The position numbers were made by a program, and so were the translations under genes. The notes below the pieces were generated by a model. It was not told the origin of the DNA and searched no databases. It was given only the letters and a program-made list of their open reading frames with translations. A DNA stretch of 64,000 nt from Gnetum montanum (lineage: Eukaryota > Streptophyta > Gnetopsida > Gnetales > Gnetaceae): contig MNCI01022324.1 in NCBI GenBank assembly GCA_015680685.1, positions 178,755 to 242,754 of the forward strand, written 5' to 3'. Below are positions 1 to 11,818 of this stretch, one piece after another; the stretch's first letter is position 1; every line of letters begins with the position of its first letter.

Positions 1-660
1 GGCCAGTTTAGCTTGGATTTTAACACAAATAAAATTATATTGTTCAGGCGTTAAGATGGTGAACGTGGGATTCATACCTTGTAGTCTCAATGATCGGCGA
101 GATGACCCCTAAGGGTTGACCTCACCATGAGTCACTATGGGTCCGGTGGTGGTCATAGGGTATAAGATTGACACGCTAGGGTCAAAGATGAGGAGAGCAG
201 AAGTATTGGGGTTCATAGGGTCCATTTTACGTGATTTAAGTATGACAATGTAAACTAAAATAAAAATAAAAATAAAAAATAAAAAATAAAATTTGGTTAA
301 GTGTTGGACTGGAAGCAAACAAACTTTCCAAGAGTTGGAACAACGTATACAACGTAAACGGGAGAAAATTTGACTAAGTGTTGTCAGCGTATAAGTGTAA
401 ACATGAGAAAATTTGGCTAAGTGTTAGAACAGTGTATAGGTGTAAATGTGCAAAAATTTGGTTAAGTGTTGGATGGTATGGTGAACAGCATATAGGAGGT
501 GAATAATAGCGTATGATGTCAAAGGTAAGGAAATTAGAGTCTGAATGCTAACAGAAGAGATGAACTACAGTGTATACAAGAAAAACTGAAATTTGGCCAA
601 GGAAAATAGTTAAGATGCAGCGTGTACCTAGTGAAACAACGTATGAATGCTGGCTGTGGT
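1..660. repeat. Unclassified left edge with 43-45 bp repeats
   Basis: No gene is recognised here. Three imperfect tandem units start at 362, 405 and 450, each opening with a form of GAGAAAATTTGGCTAAGTGT and followed by a GTATA-GTGTAAA tail; a related single unit lies near 288 after an A-rich tract (about 257-292). The period is 43 then 45 bases. The short motif GTAAAC recurs here and again at 1225-1305. The sequence matches none of the LTR families elsewhere in the window, so its class is unknown. Confidence 0.55.
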
Positions 661-662
661 GC

Positions 663-1003
663 GGATCTGCAATTGCAGGGCACAAATATGAAGGAACAGA
701 ATGCAAATCTGCAATGTTCGAGCGTAGATCTGCACTCACAGGGTGTAGATTTGGAGTGATAGGGCATAGATCTGTGATCACGGAGGCTAGATCTGCAATT
801 ACAGTGCATAGATCTGAAATAATTGGGCGTAGATCTAGAAGAATAGGGTGCAGATCTGTAGTTATAGTGCATAGATCTGAGATAACAAGACGTAGATCTA
901 CAATGTTTGAGTAGAGATCTGCAGTCACAAGGTGCAGATCTATAGCAATGGGGCATAGATCTAGGATGTAGGGAAGCAGATCTAAGCAGATCTATGTAGA
1001 TCT
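663..1003. repeat. 21-bp tandem minisatellite built on AGATCT
   Basis: AGATCT or a one- or two-base variant recurs at 663, 684, 705, 726, 747, 768, 789, 810, 831, 852, 873, 894, 915, 936, 958 and 978, a period of 21 with almost no slippage, then breaks into 10-base steps at 988 and 998. The rest of each unit is variable but usually reads as a short purine-rich stretch ending in GCAT or GCGT. Since 21 is seven codons, frames stay open by chance on both strands: 570-914 plus, 534-956 and 548-928 minus. The plus frame gives a degenerate seven-residue repeat with an HRS or RRS core. I see no promoter or homologous protein, so I treat these frames as a by-product of the array. Confidence 0.85.
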
Positions 1004-1757
1004 AAGTGAAAGCAGGCCCTCCTTCTAGTGCCATTTTTTGTACTGTCTGAAATCGTCGGTGCAAGGCTGGAATGAAACAAACACTGAGAGATCCTCTAGA
1101 AGAAATACAGAAAACCCTACCTTCGCTTGAGGGCAAGTTGGAATGGACGAAGGCAAAGTGCCTTGAATGGTCCACACGTGGATCAAACAAGGACTTCCCC
1201 AACGTACGCACTTTGCAATGCGCTAGGTTATATGTAAACGATGCACATTAAACGTAAACTGTAATGTAAACAAACACAATAATATAAACCTCTATGTAAA
1301 CGTAAACTAGAAAAACAAAGAAAACTACAATAAATCTAGGTAAAAATGTAAATTGTTTTGTATTTAAAATTTGATTACAGTGTGCACTAGTTAGAATGCA
1401 GTTGTGGATTAATCACAAGGTAGACGTTTAGCCCCGGTGGGTGATGACAGGTGCTGGGAGATGCAGGTTTTGGATTGCAGGGAAATGCAGCATCCAAGTC
1501 TGATGCCCAGTGTACAGAGGTTTATGCCTAGATTTGCTAAGTGTACTAGATCTAGTCTTTTTTATCTCCATTTGTAAAAATTTCCCACCTTTGATCTAGT
1601 GAACAATCGAGATTTTTATAAGATCTTGGGCTTTAGATTTAGATCTGGAAGGAGATGAATCGCTGTGAGGTGAGAAAAGTTTGGATTGGGAGACAGGTGG
1701 TGTGTTGACCGAGTGCAAGATATGCTACAACTGTACAGTGTGTAGCATATGAGATTG
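1004..1757. other. Unclassified spacer, no gene seen
   Basis: Between two tandem arrays. A minus frame at 1002-1211 is open for 69 codons but has no recognisable motif. GTAAAC-type motifs recur at 1225-1305. No LTR, primer site or polymerase motif is visible. Confidence 0.5.
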
Positions 1758-1845
1758 GGCATCAACCTTAGCATATAGGCTTAGCATCAACCTCAACGTA
1801 CAGGCTTAGCATCAACCTCAACGTACAGGCTTAGCATTAACCTTA
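1758..1845. repeat. 25-bp tandem repeat leading into the 193-bp array
   Basis: AGCATCAACCTC-type units start at 1758, 1783, 1808 and 1833, each followed by a tail such as AACGTACAGGCTT; the spacing is exactly 25. The last unit runs directly into the first GCGTACACC of the 193-bp array, and both arrays share the CGTACA core, so the short array may have grown from the edge of the longer one. Confidence 0.8.
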
Positions 1846-2640
1846 GCGTACACCAAAATGTACCCAACATACACACATGAAAATGCATCATTTTGAGGTT
1901 AAAACTTGATTTTTAGGTACCTGTTATGATGCCCAATAGTTGCCCTACCTCTAGGAGTCAATTTCAGGTGAAAATATTGCTCTTTGATGCCTTTTTTGGG
2001 CCGTTTTTGGTGGTGTAAGCTGGGCTATACGCTGGTCAGCGTACACCAAAATGTACCCAGCGTACACACATGAAAATGCATCATTTTGAGCTCAAAACGT
2101 GATTTTTAGATGCCTGTGATGATGCCCAACAGTTGCCCTACCTTTGGGAGTTAATTTTAGGTGAAAATATTGCTCTTTTGTGCCTATTTTGGACCATTTT
2201 TGGTGGCGGATGCTAGGCTGTACGCTGGTCAGCGTACACCAAAATGTACCAAGCGTACACACATGAAAATGCATCATTTTGAGGTCAAAACTTGATTTTT
2301 AGGTGCCTATGATGATACCCAATAGTTGCCCTACCTTTGGGAGTCAATTTTAGGTGAGAATATTGCTCTTTGGTGCCTGTTTTGGGCCATTTTTGGTGGT
2401 GTACGCTGGGCTGTACGCTGGTTAGCGTACACCAAAATGTACCCAGTGTACACACATGTAAATGCATCATTTAGGGCCCAAAATTTGATTTTTAGGAGGT
2501 TGAGAGCTATTGGGGACCTTGGGGAAGGTCTTGGAGGGTCCAAACACTTAATTATGGCATGTTTTGGCTCTTTTTTGGGGCCAAAAAGTTGCTATACAAT
2601 GGCTTGTACGCTGGCCAGCGTACAACCCAGTGTGAACAGA
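1846..2640. repeat. 193-bp tandem array with palindromic unit junctions
   Basis: The motif GCGTACACC (or GCGTACAAC) starts at 1846, 2039, 2232, 2425 and 2618, an exact period of 193 over four units. Units 1-3 are near-identical; the fourth has a diverged middle. Each junction is an inverted repeat of the form TGTACGCTGG-CAGCGTACA. At 2605-2624 it is a perfect 20-base palindrome, TGTACGCTGGCCAGCGTACA; at the other junctions one arm base differs. Open frames at 2092-2277 and 2285-2470 (minus) are the same frame in successive units and show no known domain. The class is unknown: satellite-like, or the internal repeat of an unrecognised transposon. Confidence 0.88.
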
Positions 2641-2834
2641 GTATACTTGGTCAAACCCAAGTATTTTGAACCCAAAACATGAAATTCCTGATGCTGGATG
2701 CTGATGTAGTTACCTATGGATCCCAGGGAACTCTTTCTTGTTCAATTATGCTCCGTTTGATGCTGTTTTTGAGGCTTTCAAGCTTGGTCATGCTAGGGAC
2801 CAACATGACTTAGCTCAATTTCTGTCTACAAGTG
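2641..2834. other. Unclassified sequence abutting truncated LTR
   Basis: This stretch separates the 193-bp array from the point (about 2835) where similarity to Athila-type LTRs begins. A frame starting at 2738 runs on into the LTR and is not a gene. It has no match elsewhere in the window. Confidence 0.4.
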
Positions 2835-3500
2835 TTAGCCAAAATTTTTGTGGTGTTTCACCCATAGTAGGAGTCATTAAGTATATAGATCTTTATTTGA
2901 GCACTATTGTACGTAAGCACAACAATGTGTGCACTAATAAAGATGAGCTTTCTAATCAAACCTTGTAGCACCTTTGGCTAGCTTAAATATTTTAATTCAT
3001 ACATTTAATGTCTTCTAGAATTTCACTTAATACTACCAAGTAATTAAGCTAAAGTAAGCTAGCTAGATTAAATAGCAGCAAATTAAGCACATAAGTACAA
3101 TCACTTCAAGCATGCACATGACACTTGGTAATCCCAATAATGCTTAATGTTTGGTAACCCAACAATGTTATACATGTTCAAGATGTACACAAAAGGTGGG
3201 ACCAGATACTTATGTTAGGGTAGTTAGTTATTAATTAGCAATTAAATTAGTTAAAGTGGCATAATGTTGTTAATCCTAGGCAAATAAAATATAAAATAAT
3301 AAAAATCATGTGCCTCAATTACACTTAACCATATAACTAAGCTCCACAAGTGTAGTAGGGAAGACAATGATTGTCACAATTAGATTTCATGTCCTAGAAC
3401 TAGTGTACATGGGAACTTAAGGTCTATGAAATTTGATCAAATCATGCATAAACGCTTATGATTTTTATGGTTGGGTGTAGGGGTACCTTGTTACTCATCA
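2835..3500 (+). repeat. G1 5' LTR, truncated at its 5' end
   Basis: From about 2835 the sequence aligns with the R-U5 part of the G1 3' LTR (about 12045-12703): AGGAGTCATTAAGT, an AATAAAGATGAGC polyadenylation-type stretch, the GGTAATCCCAA and GGTAACC pairs, and the ending GGGGTACCTTGTTACTCATCA. The U3 part with TATA box and GATATC repeats is absent, so this LTR lost its promoter by deletion or recombination at about 2835. Confidence 0.85.
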
Positions 3501-3501
3501 T

Positions 3502-3519
3502 TGGCATTATTGCTAGGGA
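3502..3519 (+). promoter_or_regulatory. G1 primer binding site (tRNA-Asp type, decayed)
   Basis: TGGCATTATTGCTAGGGA lies one base after the LTR end. Athila/Tat elements typically carry TGGCGCCGTTGCCGGGGA here, complementary to the 3' end of tRNA-Asp. The differences are largely C-to-T and G-to-A, several at former CpG sites, as expected from methylation decay. Confidence 0.75.
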
Positions 3520-3559
3520 TCATTTGTTTGATACATACACCATCTAGGACTTGGTGAAA

Positions 3560-5560
3560 AAGTAGTCAAGATCATTGGAATGAATTCTAAAGTCATATCA
3601 TACATTAAAATAACTACAGCAATTTTAAGAAAGGACACTTCATTTCTTGTCTTCTAATATAGGATTTTTACTTCTCACAAGAGTGATTCTTGGCCCAAGT
3701 CTGATAGAGCAAATTTGTAGGTGCCCCAATAAGACAAAGTGGTATATGCTCATCCTAATGAGTATGTACCAAATTTCACCTTCATCCTACACTAAGATGA
3801 ACTGCTATGGTGATGTGACATGGAGGGCAACATTGTATTGTCACCTAATTGATCCATTCCTATGATGCTTCAACAAACTCTTATGTGGTTTGGCATCCAA
3901 AAGCTTCATGATGAATATGTTGTGCAAGATAGTCACACCAAGGATTATCATCCCATATATGCACAACATCTAAGGGATCAACAGCTAGAGCAATGTTATG
4001 AATCTATGAAGGTCAAGTGGTTTAATGATTCCCCATTCTTGATGTACCAACAAGATGGTGGGGAACACATCTCTAGAGGTTTTCCATTAAGAGAGACTCC
4101 TCTCTTTAACTTTGGTGAAGGAGGTCATAACCAAAACTTGCAATCCATGGTCCATAATCCTAGTTCTGGCAAGAATAGATCAATGACAAAAGGGGATCCA
4201 AGGAGGAGAGTCATGGAAGGGATGTGGGCAAGTAGCAAGATCATGGCTATGATAACTGAAGAGGGGTTAGTAGGCATCATGATGGTGCTAGTTCTAATCC
4301 TCTTCACCCTCATTATCATCATCTTCTTCTTCTAGCTCTAAACACAACCATAGGGGGTGTGATCATGATGGAGGTGACTAGCAGGACCGAGATGATTGTA
4401 AGGACTATCATACAAGTCAAGACCTAGTTCATGGACATTCAAAAGTGGATCATTTCCATGAACAAAGGGGTAGTAGAGGGCATCATAAAAACTAGAAACA
4501 TTTACTTTGATGAGTCTTTTCTCACTACTTGAAGCATGCTAAACATTATAGAGGTAGTGAGAAATCCTACAAGGCACATGAAGTATAGTCGGTTCAAGAG
4601 GCTAGACATGAACAATATACCTAGGTTTGAAGGGAAATATAACTTAGATCTACAAAACCATCTTCAAGCTTTCCATGATGCCTATGCCTTCCAAAATATA
4701 GAAAACAATTGGCAAAAGTTTAAATTATTTCCCAGGATGCTCATTAAAGAAGTAGAAAGTTGGTACTAGTCTTTAGAACTAGAATTCATCAAACAATGTA
4801 GTACAATGCTTGAACTATTCAATGACAAATATTAAACATACTCCCAAGTGTCCAACTTGAGGAGGTAGATCCAAGGATGGAAACAAGGGACACATGAACC
4901 CTTGGATGCTGCCATGGGCCAATACTATTCTCTATTCCATAAATGTCCTAGTCATGTTTATTCTCAACAAGAGCAACTTTACCATATCATAGATGGGCTC
5001 TGAGTAGAAACAAGGAGAACTCTTGGAGTCTATGCCCAAGGGAGATTGTCAAAATTAAGAGCCCATCAGATCTAATGGTTGATCAAGAATATAGTAAAAG
5101 AATAAGGAGAGTTAAGAAAATGTAAAAGTATAGAACAATACAACCACGATTCTTCCATTTGCAAGAGGAAGGTCCAATTTGTGACAATGAGGAGGAATCC
5201 TGACTTGATGAGTTGGTGAATCAAAAAACCTTGTCGATTCAAAAATTTACCTCTAAAATTTTGGCCAAGTTAGATTAGTTATGGGAATCTATGGATAGTA
5301 GGTTTCAAGTTGTCCTAAAAATTACTTAAGAGTCCAAAGAAGAAAGTAGTGATCATGACTGCAAGAGGTGAAAAGAAGCTAAATGTGCTAATCAAAGGGG
5401 TAAGGGCAAGATTTTTGTAGCAGAGGAAGTTGTAGAAACTAAATTAGATGATCATGGTAGATGTGACATCTACCAAGATGAACATCCTAAGGGATGTTAC
5501 CCCATTGTGTCACACTTATAGAAGTTTGGAGTGTATGCTCTAAATCCATGACTAGCAAAA
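3560..5560 (+). pseudogene. gag: G1 gag remnant
   Basis: Decayed capsid-precursor gene. The N-terminal piece (3647-4335, two frames) resembles the better preserved start in G4 at 48223, including the YPI-AQHLRD stretch. The capsid core (4536-5130) holds the plant gypsy gag signature: PRFEGKYNLDLQNHLQAF, then a weakly kept ELFNDKY, GWKQGTHEPLDAAMGQYYSL and YHIIDGL, matching the Retrotrans_gag family (family recall, not searched). At about 5460-5500 the stretch CDIYQDEHPKGCYP resembles a CCHC-like knuckle whose second cysteine is now tyrosine. In-frame stops occur throughout, for example straight after ESWY at 4769. Confidence 0.8.
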
Positions 5561-6269
5561 AGTTAAGTACCTACAAGGTTGCCTTATACTCAAGGAAATC
5601 TTAGGTAGTTCCATTAGCAATAACAGTATTATCCAAGTGAAACTCCACCACAATCATACAAGCAATGTCAACAATGGTAGCAACCATAGTCATAGGTGCT
5701 ACCACCGCCAAGGCAGTAATATCCTTACAGACAACCAGATCTATATGGGTATTACATTTAATCTCCACATGACCCTTCTAGTCATGTTTCTCCTTTTGAA
5801 CATTAATATTACCCTCATGAATATTATTGAACTTATTCTTCACATTAAAGAAGGGACCTCACTTTTTATTGTTATCCTCCTCCTATTCCTACACCTGTTC
5901 CTACACCCTCAACACAACTATTGCATGCTCCATCTATGTAGGATGAACTTCTAGCCCAACCATAGCAACACAATGCTACCAAGGCCATCAATCTACAACC
6001 AATTCATTAACTGAGTGGTTTAGATACTAGATCATGAAAAAGACCTTTTTTTAAAATCCAACAACCCACCTAAAGCCTTACATACATATGCAGTTGACAA
6101 CCCTTCTTCTCCATCTCCCTCTACATCTAATCATTTCAAGTTCCCTTCAAACCAAATACCACCTAGAATCCATATTGTTATGCTTACTCATTTCATATCT
6201 AATTTTATCTATGCTAGCAACCTTTTCAAGAAATTAGCTAATCTTAGGAGTTCTCTTATCTATTTGTAG
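5561..6269 (+). pseudogene. G1 gag-protease linker
   Basis: A linker coding for Pro/His/Tyr/Asn-rich sequence, related to the corresponding piece of G4 (about 49950-50600) and to the Pro-rich region of G2 (18630-18910). No catalytic motif is seen and several stops interrupt it. Confidence 0.5.
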
Positions 6270-6640
6270 ATTGCTAGGAATGAACCATGTAATGCTCTCC
6301 TTGATTCAGGTTCTAGTGTGAACTTGATTTCTTATGAGATGTATACTGCTTAGAACCTACCACTTCTCAAGAAGAGCAATATCTAATTAGAATTAGTAGA
6401 ATAGTCCATTACTATCCCATTTGAACTGGTGGAAGACATTGTGATAACTATTTGTGGGTGGTCTTATCCTACTAATTTCCTAGTAATCAAGATTGAGAAC
6501 TGTAAAGGGGACTTTTCAATCATCATGGGAAGGACATGGCTAAGCACTGTTGATGCAAGAATGGACATTAGAGATATTTCTCTAGAGATATCTAAGGAAA
6601 ATGTGTTTGTAAAGATTAAGAAGAAGTGATTTCCATGCAT
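6270..6640 (+). pseudogene. G1 aspartic protease remnant
   Basis: The retropepsin-like active-site stretch LLDSGSSVNLISYEMY is read at about 6297-6344, with the catalytic Asp of DSG at about 6303. Downstream come the flap-side text SITIPFELVEDIVITICGWSYP and IIMGRTWLSTVDA, the usual second conserved part of plant gypsy proteases. The frame then ends at 6629. Internal stops at about 6352 and 6385 kill it. G4 keeps the same domain at 50640-51135 with DSGSS changed to DSGFG. Confidence 0.82.
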
Positions 6641-7199
6641 CACGTACAGTGATATAGTGTGAAATTGCATGTAGAAATTTTGGTCCATGAAATAAGCATC
6701 TATTTCTATATGTAAGCAATGTGCACTTGAAGCAGATATTCAAAGGTATCTGTACATAGTAGCCACAAAACAAGAGGGCACCTAGTGGCTAACCACTAAT
6801 CTTGAAAGCAGCACAATATGCATGGAGCCTACTGAAAGCCTAACATGCACTTATGTTGTAGGCATGGATGAACTAGAGCAAGTTCATCACCAACTCTTTG
6901 ATAATGCAAATGATGATACTTATTGGGGAGAGTTGGAAATTCTTGAAAATTTTAAACACGATCCCCTTGAGTGAAAAGCTCTACCTACCAACATGGAATA
7001 TGCATTCTTCAAAAATGGAAAGCTAGTAATAATCAATGAAACTCTTACTCCAGAATAGAAATAAATGTTGTTGAATGTGGTTGATAAATGGTCAATAGCC
7101 TTTTCTTGATCATATACTAAACTCATAGGGATTGATCCTAGGATATGCCAACATTGTATCTACACTAACCTAGCCATGAAGCTAAAAAGGTAGCCACAA

Positions 7200-8463
7200 A
7201 GGTGATTGAACCTTAAATTAAAGCAAATCATTAAAGAGAAAATTGAACAACTCTTCAAGGCAAGGTTTATCTATCCCATTGTAGATAGTGAGTGGGTTAT
7301 TCCACTTGTGATTGTACCAAAGAAAGGTGGAAAGTGATAGGTCTTCATCAATTTTTAGCTATTGAATATGGAAACATTCAAGGATTATTTTCCATTACTA
7401 TTTGTTAATCAGGTGTTGGACACCATATTTTGGCATTGCTATTCCAGTTTTTTGGATGGTTATAGTGACTATAACCAAATCCAAATTGCACCAGAGGATC
7501 AAGCCAAAACAACATTCATGAGTTCTTGGGGGACCTTTGCATATTACAAGATGCCTTTTGGTCTGTGCAATGCTCCTACCACTTGCCAATGCCTAGCATG
7601 AAGCATCTTTTAGCAACAAATCAATGGTAGATTGGAAGTCTTTATGGATGACTTATCCACTTATGGTGCTACATTCAAGCAAGCATTGGACCACATTAAG
7701 AAAGTACTAAAAAGATGTGTGGAAACAAGCCTACAACTTAATTGGCAAAAAAGCCATCTCATGGTTCAAGAAGGCATTGTATTGGAGCATAGAATCTCAC
7801 AAATAGGAATTGAGGTTGACCCTAAAAAAATAAGGATCATCTAAGAAATTACCTATCAACTAGAAACTGTAAAAGATGTTTGGTCATTCCTTGGACACAT
7901 TGGCTACTATCGGTGATTCATAGATAATGTTTCTTAGATCACAAAATTATTGGTCGAGCTAACAAAGAAAGATGATCCATTTGTTTGGACCAAGGAATGT
8001 GAAAAAGCATTCCAATAGTTGAAGGAGAAAATTATAGAAACTCTAATTCTATAGGCACCTAACTAGTCTATACAATTTCATGTTATGATGAATGCTTCAA
8101 ATTATTCCTTGGGGGCTAAGCTTATGTAGTTGGATGACAAAAAATGTCCATATTACATCCACTATGCATGCCAAAGTATTGTGGGTGCACAACTGAACTA
8201 CACTACCACAAAAAAATAATTGATGATAGTGGTGTTTGATCTAGAACAGTTTAGGCACTATGTGCTTGGATATAAAGTATTTGTGCACACTGATAACAAT
8301 GTAATTTTCTCCTTGATGAATAAGTCAATAGTGAGTCCCCATGTCATATGGTGGTTGGTGATCCTACAAAAATTTGATCTTATGATGGTAGATCATAAGG
8401 GAACTAAGAATTTGGTCACTGATCACTTTTCTTGGTTACGATGGGATAACAAAGAGGCTATCT
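7200..8463 (+). pseudogene. pol: G1 reverse transcriptase-RNase H remnant
   Basis: RT begins with FIYPIVDSEWVIPLVIVPKK (about 7265-7325), followed by the palm piece DYNQIQIAPEDQAKTTF, then YYKMPFGLCNAP and the catalytic box VFMDDLSTYG (about 7639-7668). The thumb side, RCVETSLQLNWQKSHLMVQE, is typical of Athila-like RT. The connection and RNase H follow, with PFVWTKECEKAF, YTTTKK (normally YTTTEKE) and HTDNNVIFSLMNK, then the exit piece DHKGTKNLVTDH. Stops interrupt it at 7338, 7599, 7842 and many other places. It would have copied element RNA into DNA. Confidence 0.9.
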
Positions 8464-8639
8464 AATATATTTCTTAATGAACTCACCTTTGTTGGGGCTA
8501 TAACTAAACAATTGCCCACTAAGCCTAAATGGTATGATAACATTCTTACCTATATTTTTACTCAAGAGATGTCATAAGGGTTGGACCATCAAAAGAAACA
8601 ACACTTTCTTCACTAGGTGAAATGCTTCATGAAGATCAA

Positions 8640-9765
8640 TGGACACATTTACAAGGTGTGCATTAATGATTTGGTTTGTTGGTGTGTCCCTGATGTTGAT
8701 CAACTACATGTTCTCTAGGATGCTCATGGGGATTCTTGTATGGGCCACTATGCTGGGAGACACATGACCATTAAAATCCTAATGGAAAGGTATTATTGGC
8801 CAATGATTTTTAGGGATGTTCACCAATTTATCCACTCTTGTGAACATTGTCAATGACATGATGGAATGACTACTTAAATGGAGGGACCTTAATAGTGGAT
8901 TCAACCACTAGAACCCTTTGACATCTAGGGCATTGATTTCATGGTTCCCATCATGCCCATGTCAAATGAAAAGGTGTACATCATAGTTGTTGTTGACTAT
9001 TGTACAACATGGGTAGAAGCAGTAGCCATCACCAACTATACATCTTCTACTACTGCTCATTTTGTACCATAGAATGTTATAAATAGGTTTGTTGTGCCAC
9101 ATGCATTAATTTATAATAATGGAACCCACTTTACAGGCACTACCTTTTGGAAGCTTATGCAACACTTGGGGGTTGAACATAAACTAACAACACCCTACCA
9201 CCCCCAAGTGAATGGTCAAGCTGAGGTTACAAATAGAGAAATCACAAAGATCCTAATAAGAACTATTAGCAAATATAGGAGATACTAGAGCACAAAACTC
9301 AATGAGGTCCTTTAGGCTTATTACTCAACATGGAAACTCTGTATAGGCTACTCTCCCTATGAGCTAGTGTATGAAAAATTACCAACTCTACCTATTCAAT
9401 CTAAGTTCAGGACACTATCAACGACATGTGATCTTAACCTTGATTTAAGTCTAGCACAAAAAGAAAGATTAATGAATCTCAACCTGCTAGACAAGAATGG
9501 ATTGATGGCCCTATCATCTAATGAGTTGCATAAGGCATTTAACAAAAAATATCATGACCTTGGAGTTAGGAAAGTCAAGTTTCAACCAAGAGATAAGGTC
9601 CTCTACTGGAACCCCATACATGTACCTTAATGAACTAGGTTCCATACGTTGTGGGAAGGACCTTATATCATAGATAAGATCATGTTGATCTACAAACCTA
9701 AGAGCCTAGACAAGAAGAAACTGTTTAACACACAACAAGTTAAACCTTTCCACAAGCCTAAGCAA
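8640..9765 (+). pseudogene. pol: G1 integrase remnant
   Basis: The zinc-binding module is seen as GHYAGRH..YYWP..HSCEHCQ (about 8740-8855). The core has FDI-GIDFMVP with the first catalytic Asp (about 8918-8947), VPHALIYNNGTHFTG (second Asp changed to Asn at about 9111) and GVEHKLTTPYHPQVNGQAEVTNRE with the Glu (about 9170-9240). The C-terminal part contains KFQPRDKVLYWN and LWEGPYIIDKI. No chromodomain follows, in line with Athila/Tat. Many stops are present. Confidence 0.88.
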
Positions 9766-11818
9766 GCTAGTGCAACAAACGCCTCATTGGATGGACAACC
9801 ACACTCAATCTTTTAGATCTTCTCCTTTCAACTTAGTCATGGGGGAGATGGTCATCTATGCTAACTATATGAGAAACTCCTTATTTTTTGATCTTTTTGT
9901 TTTACACATTTTTATTTTACATCTTTTTGTTTTTACAACTTTTTATTTTACCCATTCTTTATCTTACACCTTTTTATTTTTTTATGTTATTAATTTTTTC
10001 CAAATTTGTTTTACAACATCATTAGTATGTTTTATTTTTCTTAAATATTTTACAATGTCTTGTATATTTTCCTTTATTTTGGATGTGATTTTCTTATTGT
10101 GTTTTAATAATAAAGTTCCTTATTGCCAACTGGGTACAATGTGGTTTGTCTAATGTGGCTATGTGCTATCCAATTATTTGATTGTTGGTGTATGGATTCT
10201 ACCTTTGAATTTTGTTACTGATAACTAGGACATGATTTCTTTTTCATGAAATAGGTAGTGAGTTCACAACATCCACCCATCCATAAACTCTATGATTTTC
10301 CTTATTCTAGAACTATGATGTTCCTTTCTCATTAATAAAACTTTAACGACCTTGTGACCTTGGTAGTTTCTAACCTTGGAAAGCATTCAAAGGTTTGAAC
10401 AAGGTGTGACTTCAAGGGGACTTGGCACTCTTTGTGCCTTTCTACTTACTTGGCTGCATGTGTATTTTCATGTATTTCTTACCATTCAAGGTTGACCAAT
10501 AATAGAAAGTTGAATAAGTCTTTTCATGGTGTGGTTTCCATTCCAAAAAAAATTATGGGAATTCAAAGCACACCCCTTAGAAAAAATAAATGGGCTACAA
10601 GCACTGGTTATGGACTAGAAAGACATGTTACCCATGCCTGAAGATCCTCTTTAACTAAAGCCCTCTCTGACTTCTTCCTTCTCTTTTCTTCTTAAATAAG
10701 AAATGGTGGTTGTTCTATGGGAGCACTCTTGTGTCTTAAGGGGGTGGACTGGTCTTAGAGTGGCAATGTAACATCATTAAATGTGGTTGATTTTGGTCTA
10801 GACTAAGGATGGATTTTATTAGGTCATTTAACCACAAAATTCATAAGGGACTTCATGTGACCTTAATCAAGAACTCCATTTCATTATCTCTCTCTCATCC
10901 ATCTATGCTTTCCATGCCTCACCTCACTTCTAGTTTCATGTTCTTGTTTGATGTCTTGGTTTGATGTGCCGAAATTATTAGGTAGTTTCTTCCAAGTTTT
11001 TGTACTTAACTTTTTGTAATCATTAATCATCTATGGGATCCATAGTCTCTTCAGTTTGAGGTTATCCAAGGGCAACAAAGGGAATGTGCCTACTTTGAAG
11101 AGGATCCACTTGCATACCTTTTGATTGGATTAGTTAAGTTCTTTATCCTTAGAAATTCTCACAATCAAATCCTTTTGCATGCCTTATCAATGACATCCAA
11201 TTATGTGTATCTTCACAATGTTTTTCAATGAAATCCTCTTTTCATTGTTGTGAATTCTTTAATCCCATTTAAGCATTTCATCATGTTTGAACTTTTTAGA
11301 ATTTAATAATGGACCACTTATCCATTTCACCCTATTTTTTTAGTCTTTTTACTAACACTATTAAAGGAATCAATCCACCATAATCACAACCTAGTGAAGT
11401 GTAAATACTGATGAGAAAAGGTATCTAAAAGCTATACATTACACATTGCACACTAATCCAAGATCTTTTTATGATTGTAGTTCAAAGTATGGATTGGAAG
11501 TAGGACTATCTTCACCAAGGAAGAAACAACAACACCATGCAACAAGGATCCTTCATGCTCGTTGGATCTTCTTCCTTGTCCTTTAGCTACTAGAGGAGTT
11601 GGATGTTAGTTTTGTCCATTGTGTTCAATTCTATTATCATGAACACCCAATTTTGTAAAATATTATAAATCTATATACTTGGGTGCTTAGAGTCTATCTA
11701 TTTTGTCTGAGCCAATTTGCATGTTAGTCAATAATCCCATACCTTCCTAATATTTTGTAAGGGAATTGTTCCTCCTTTTTTTCACTTGAGAACGAGCTTT
11801 CATTTAACCATAGGGGTA
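9766..11818 (+). other. G1 post-pol region with polypurine tract
   Basis: There is no convincing gene. It holds TTAGTCATGGGGGAGATGG (9833-9851); a T-rich TTTTACA tract (about 9895-10040) homologous to the 15-bp array of G4; and the shared blocks CACAACATCCACCCATCCA (about 10268), GGTGTGACTTCAAGGGGACT (about 10403) and AGGATCCACTTGCATA (about 11101). It ends in the polypurine tract AACCATAGGGGTA just before the 3' LTR. The same blocks recur in G2, G3, G4 and partly in G5, so this is a conserved structural part of the family. Confidence 0.7.

Noticed and set aside
534-956. 140-codon minus-strand ORF with seven-residue repeats
   Set aside because: It is the complement of the 21-bp minisatellite, whose codon-multiple period keeps several frames open; no start context or homology.
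2092-2682. ORFs of 61-118 codons in the 193-bp array
   Set aside because: Same frame repeated per unit plus shadows; no domain, explained by the tandem repeat.
663-3000. CRISPR-like array
   Set aside because: Units are contiguous or degenerate with no unique spacers, and the context is a plant genome.
9770-10153. 127-codon hydrophobic ORF after the G1 integrase, a possible env
   Set aside because: Its Phe-rich tail is the T-rich tract; G4 and G2 do not conserve the frame.
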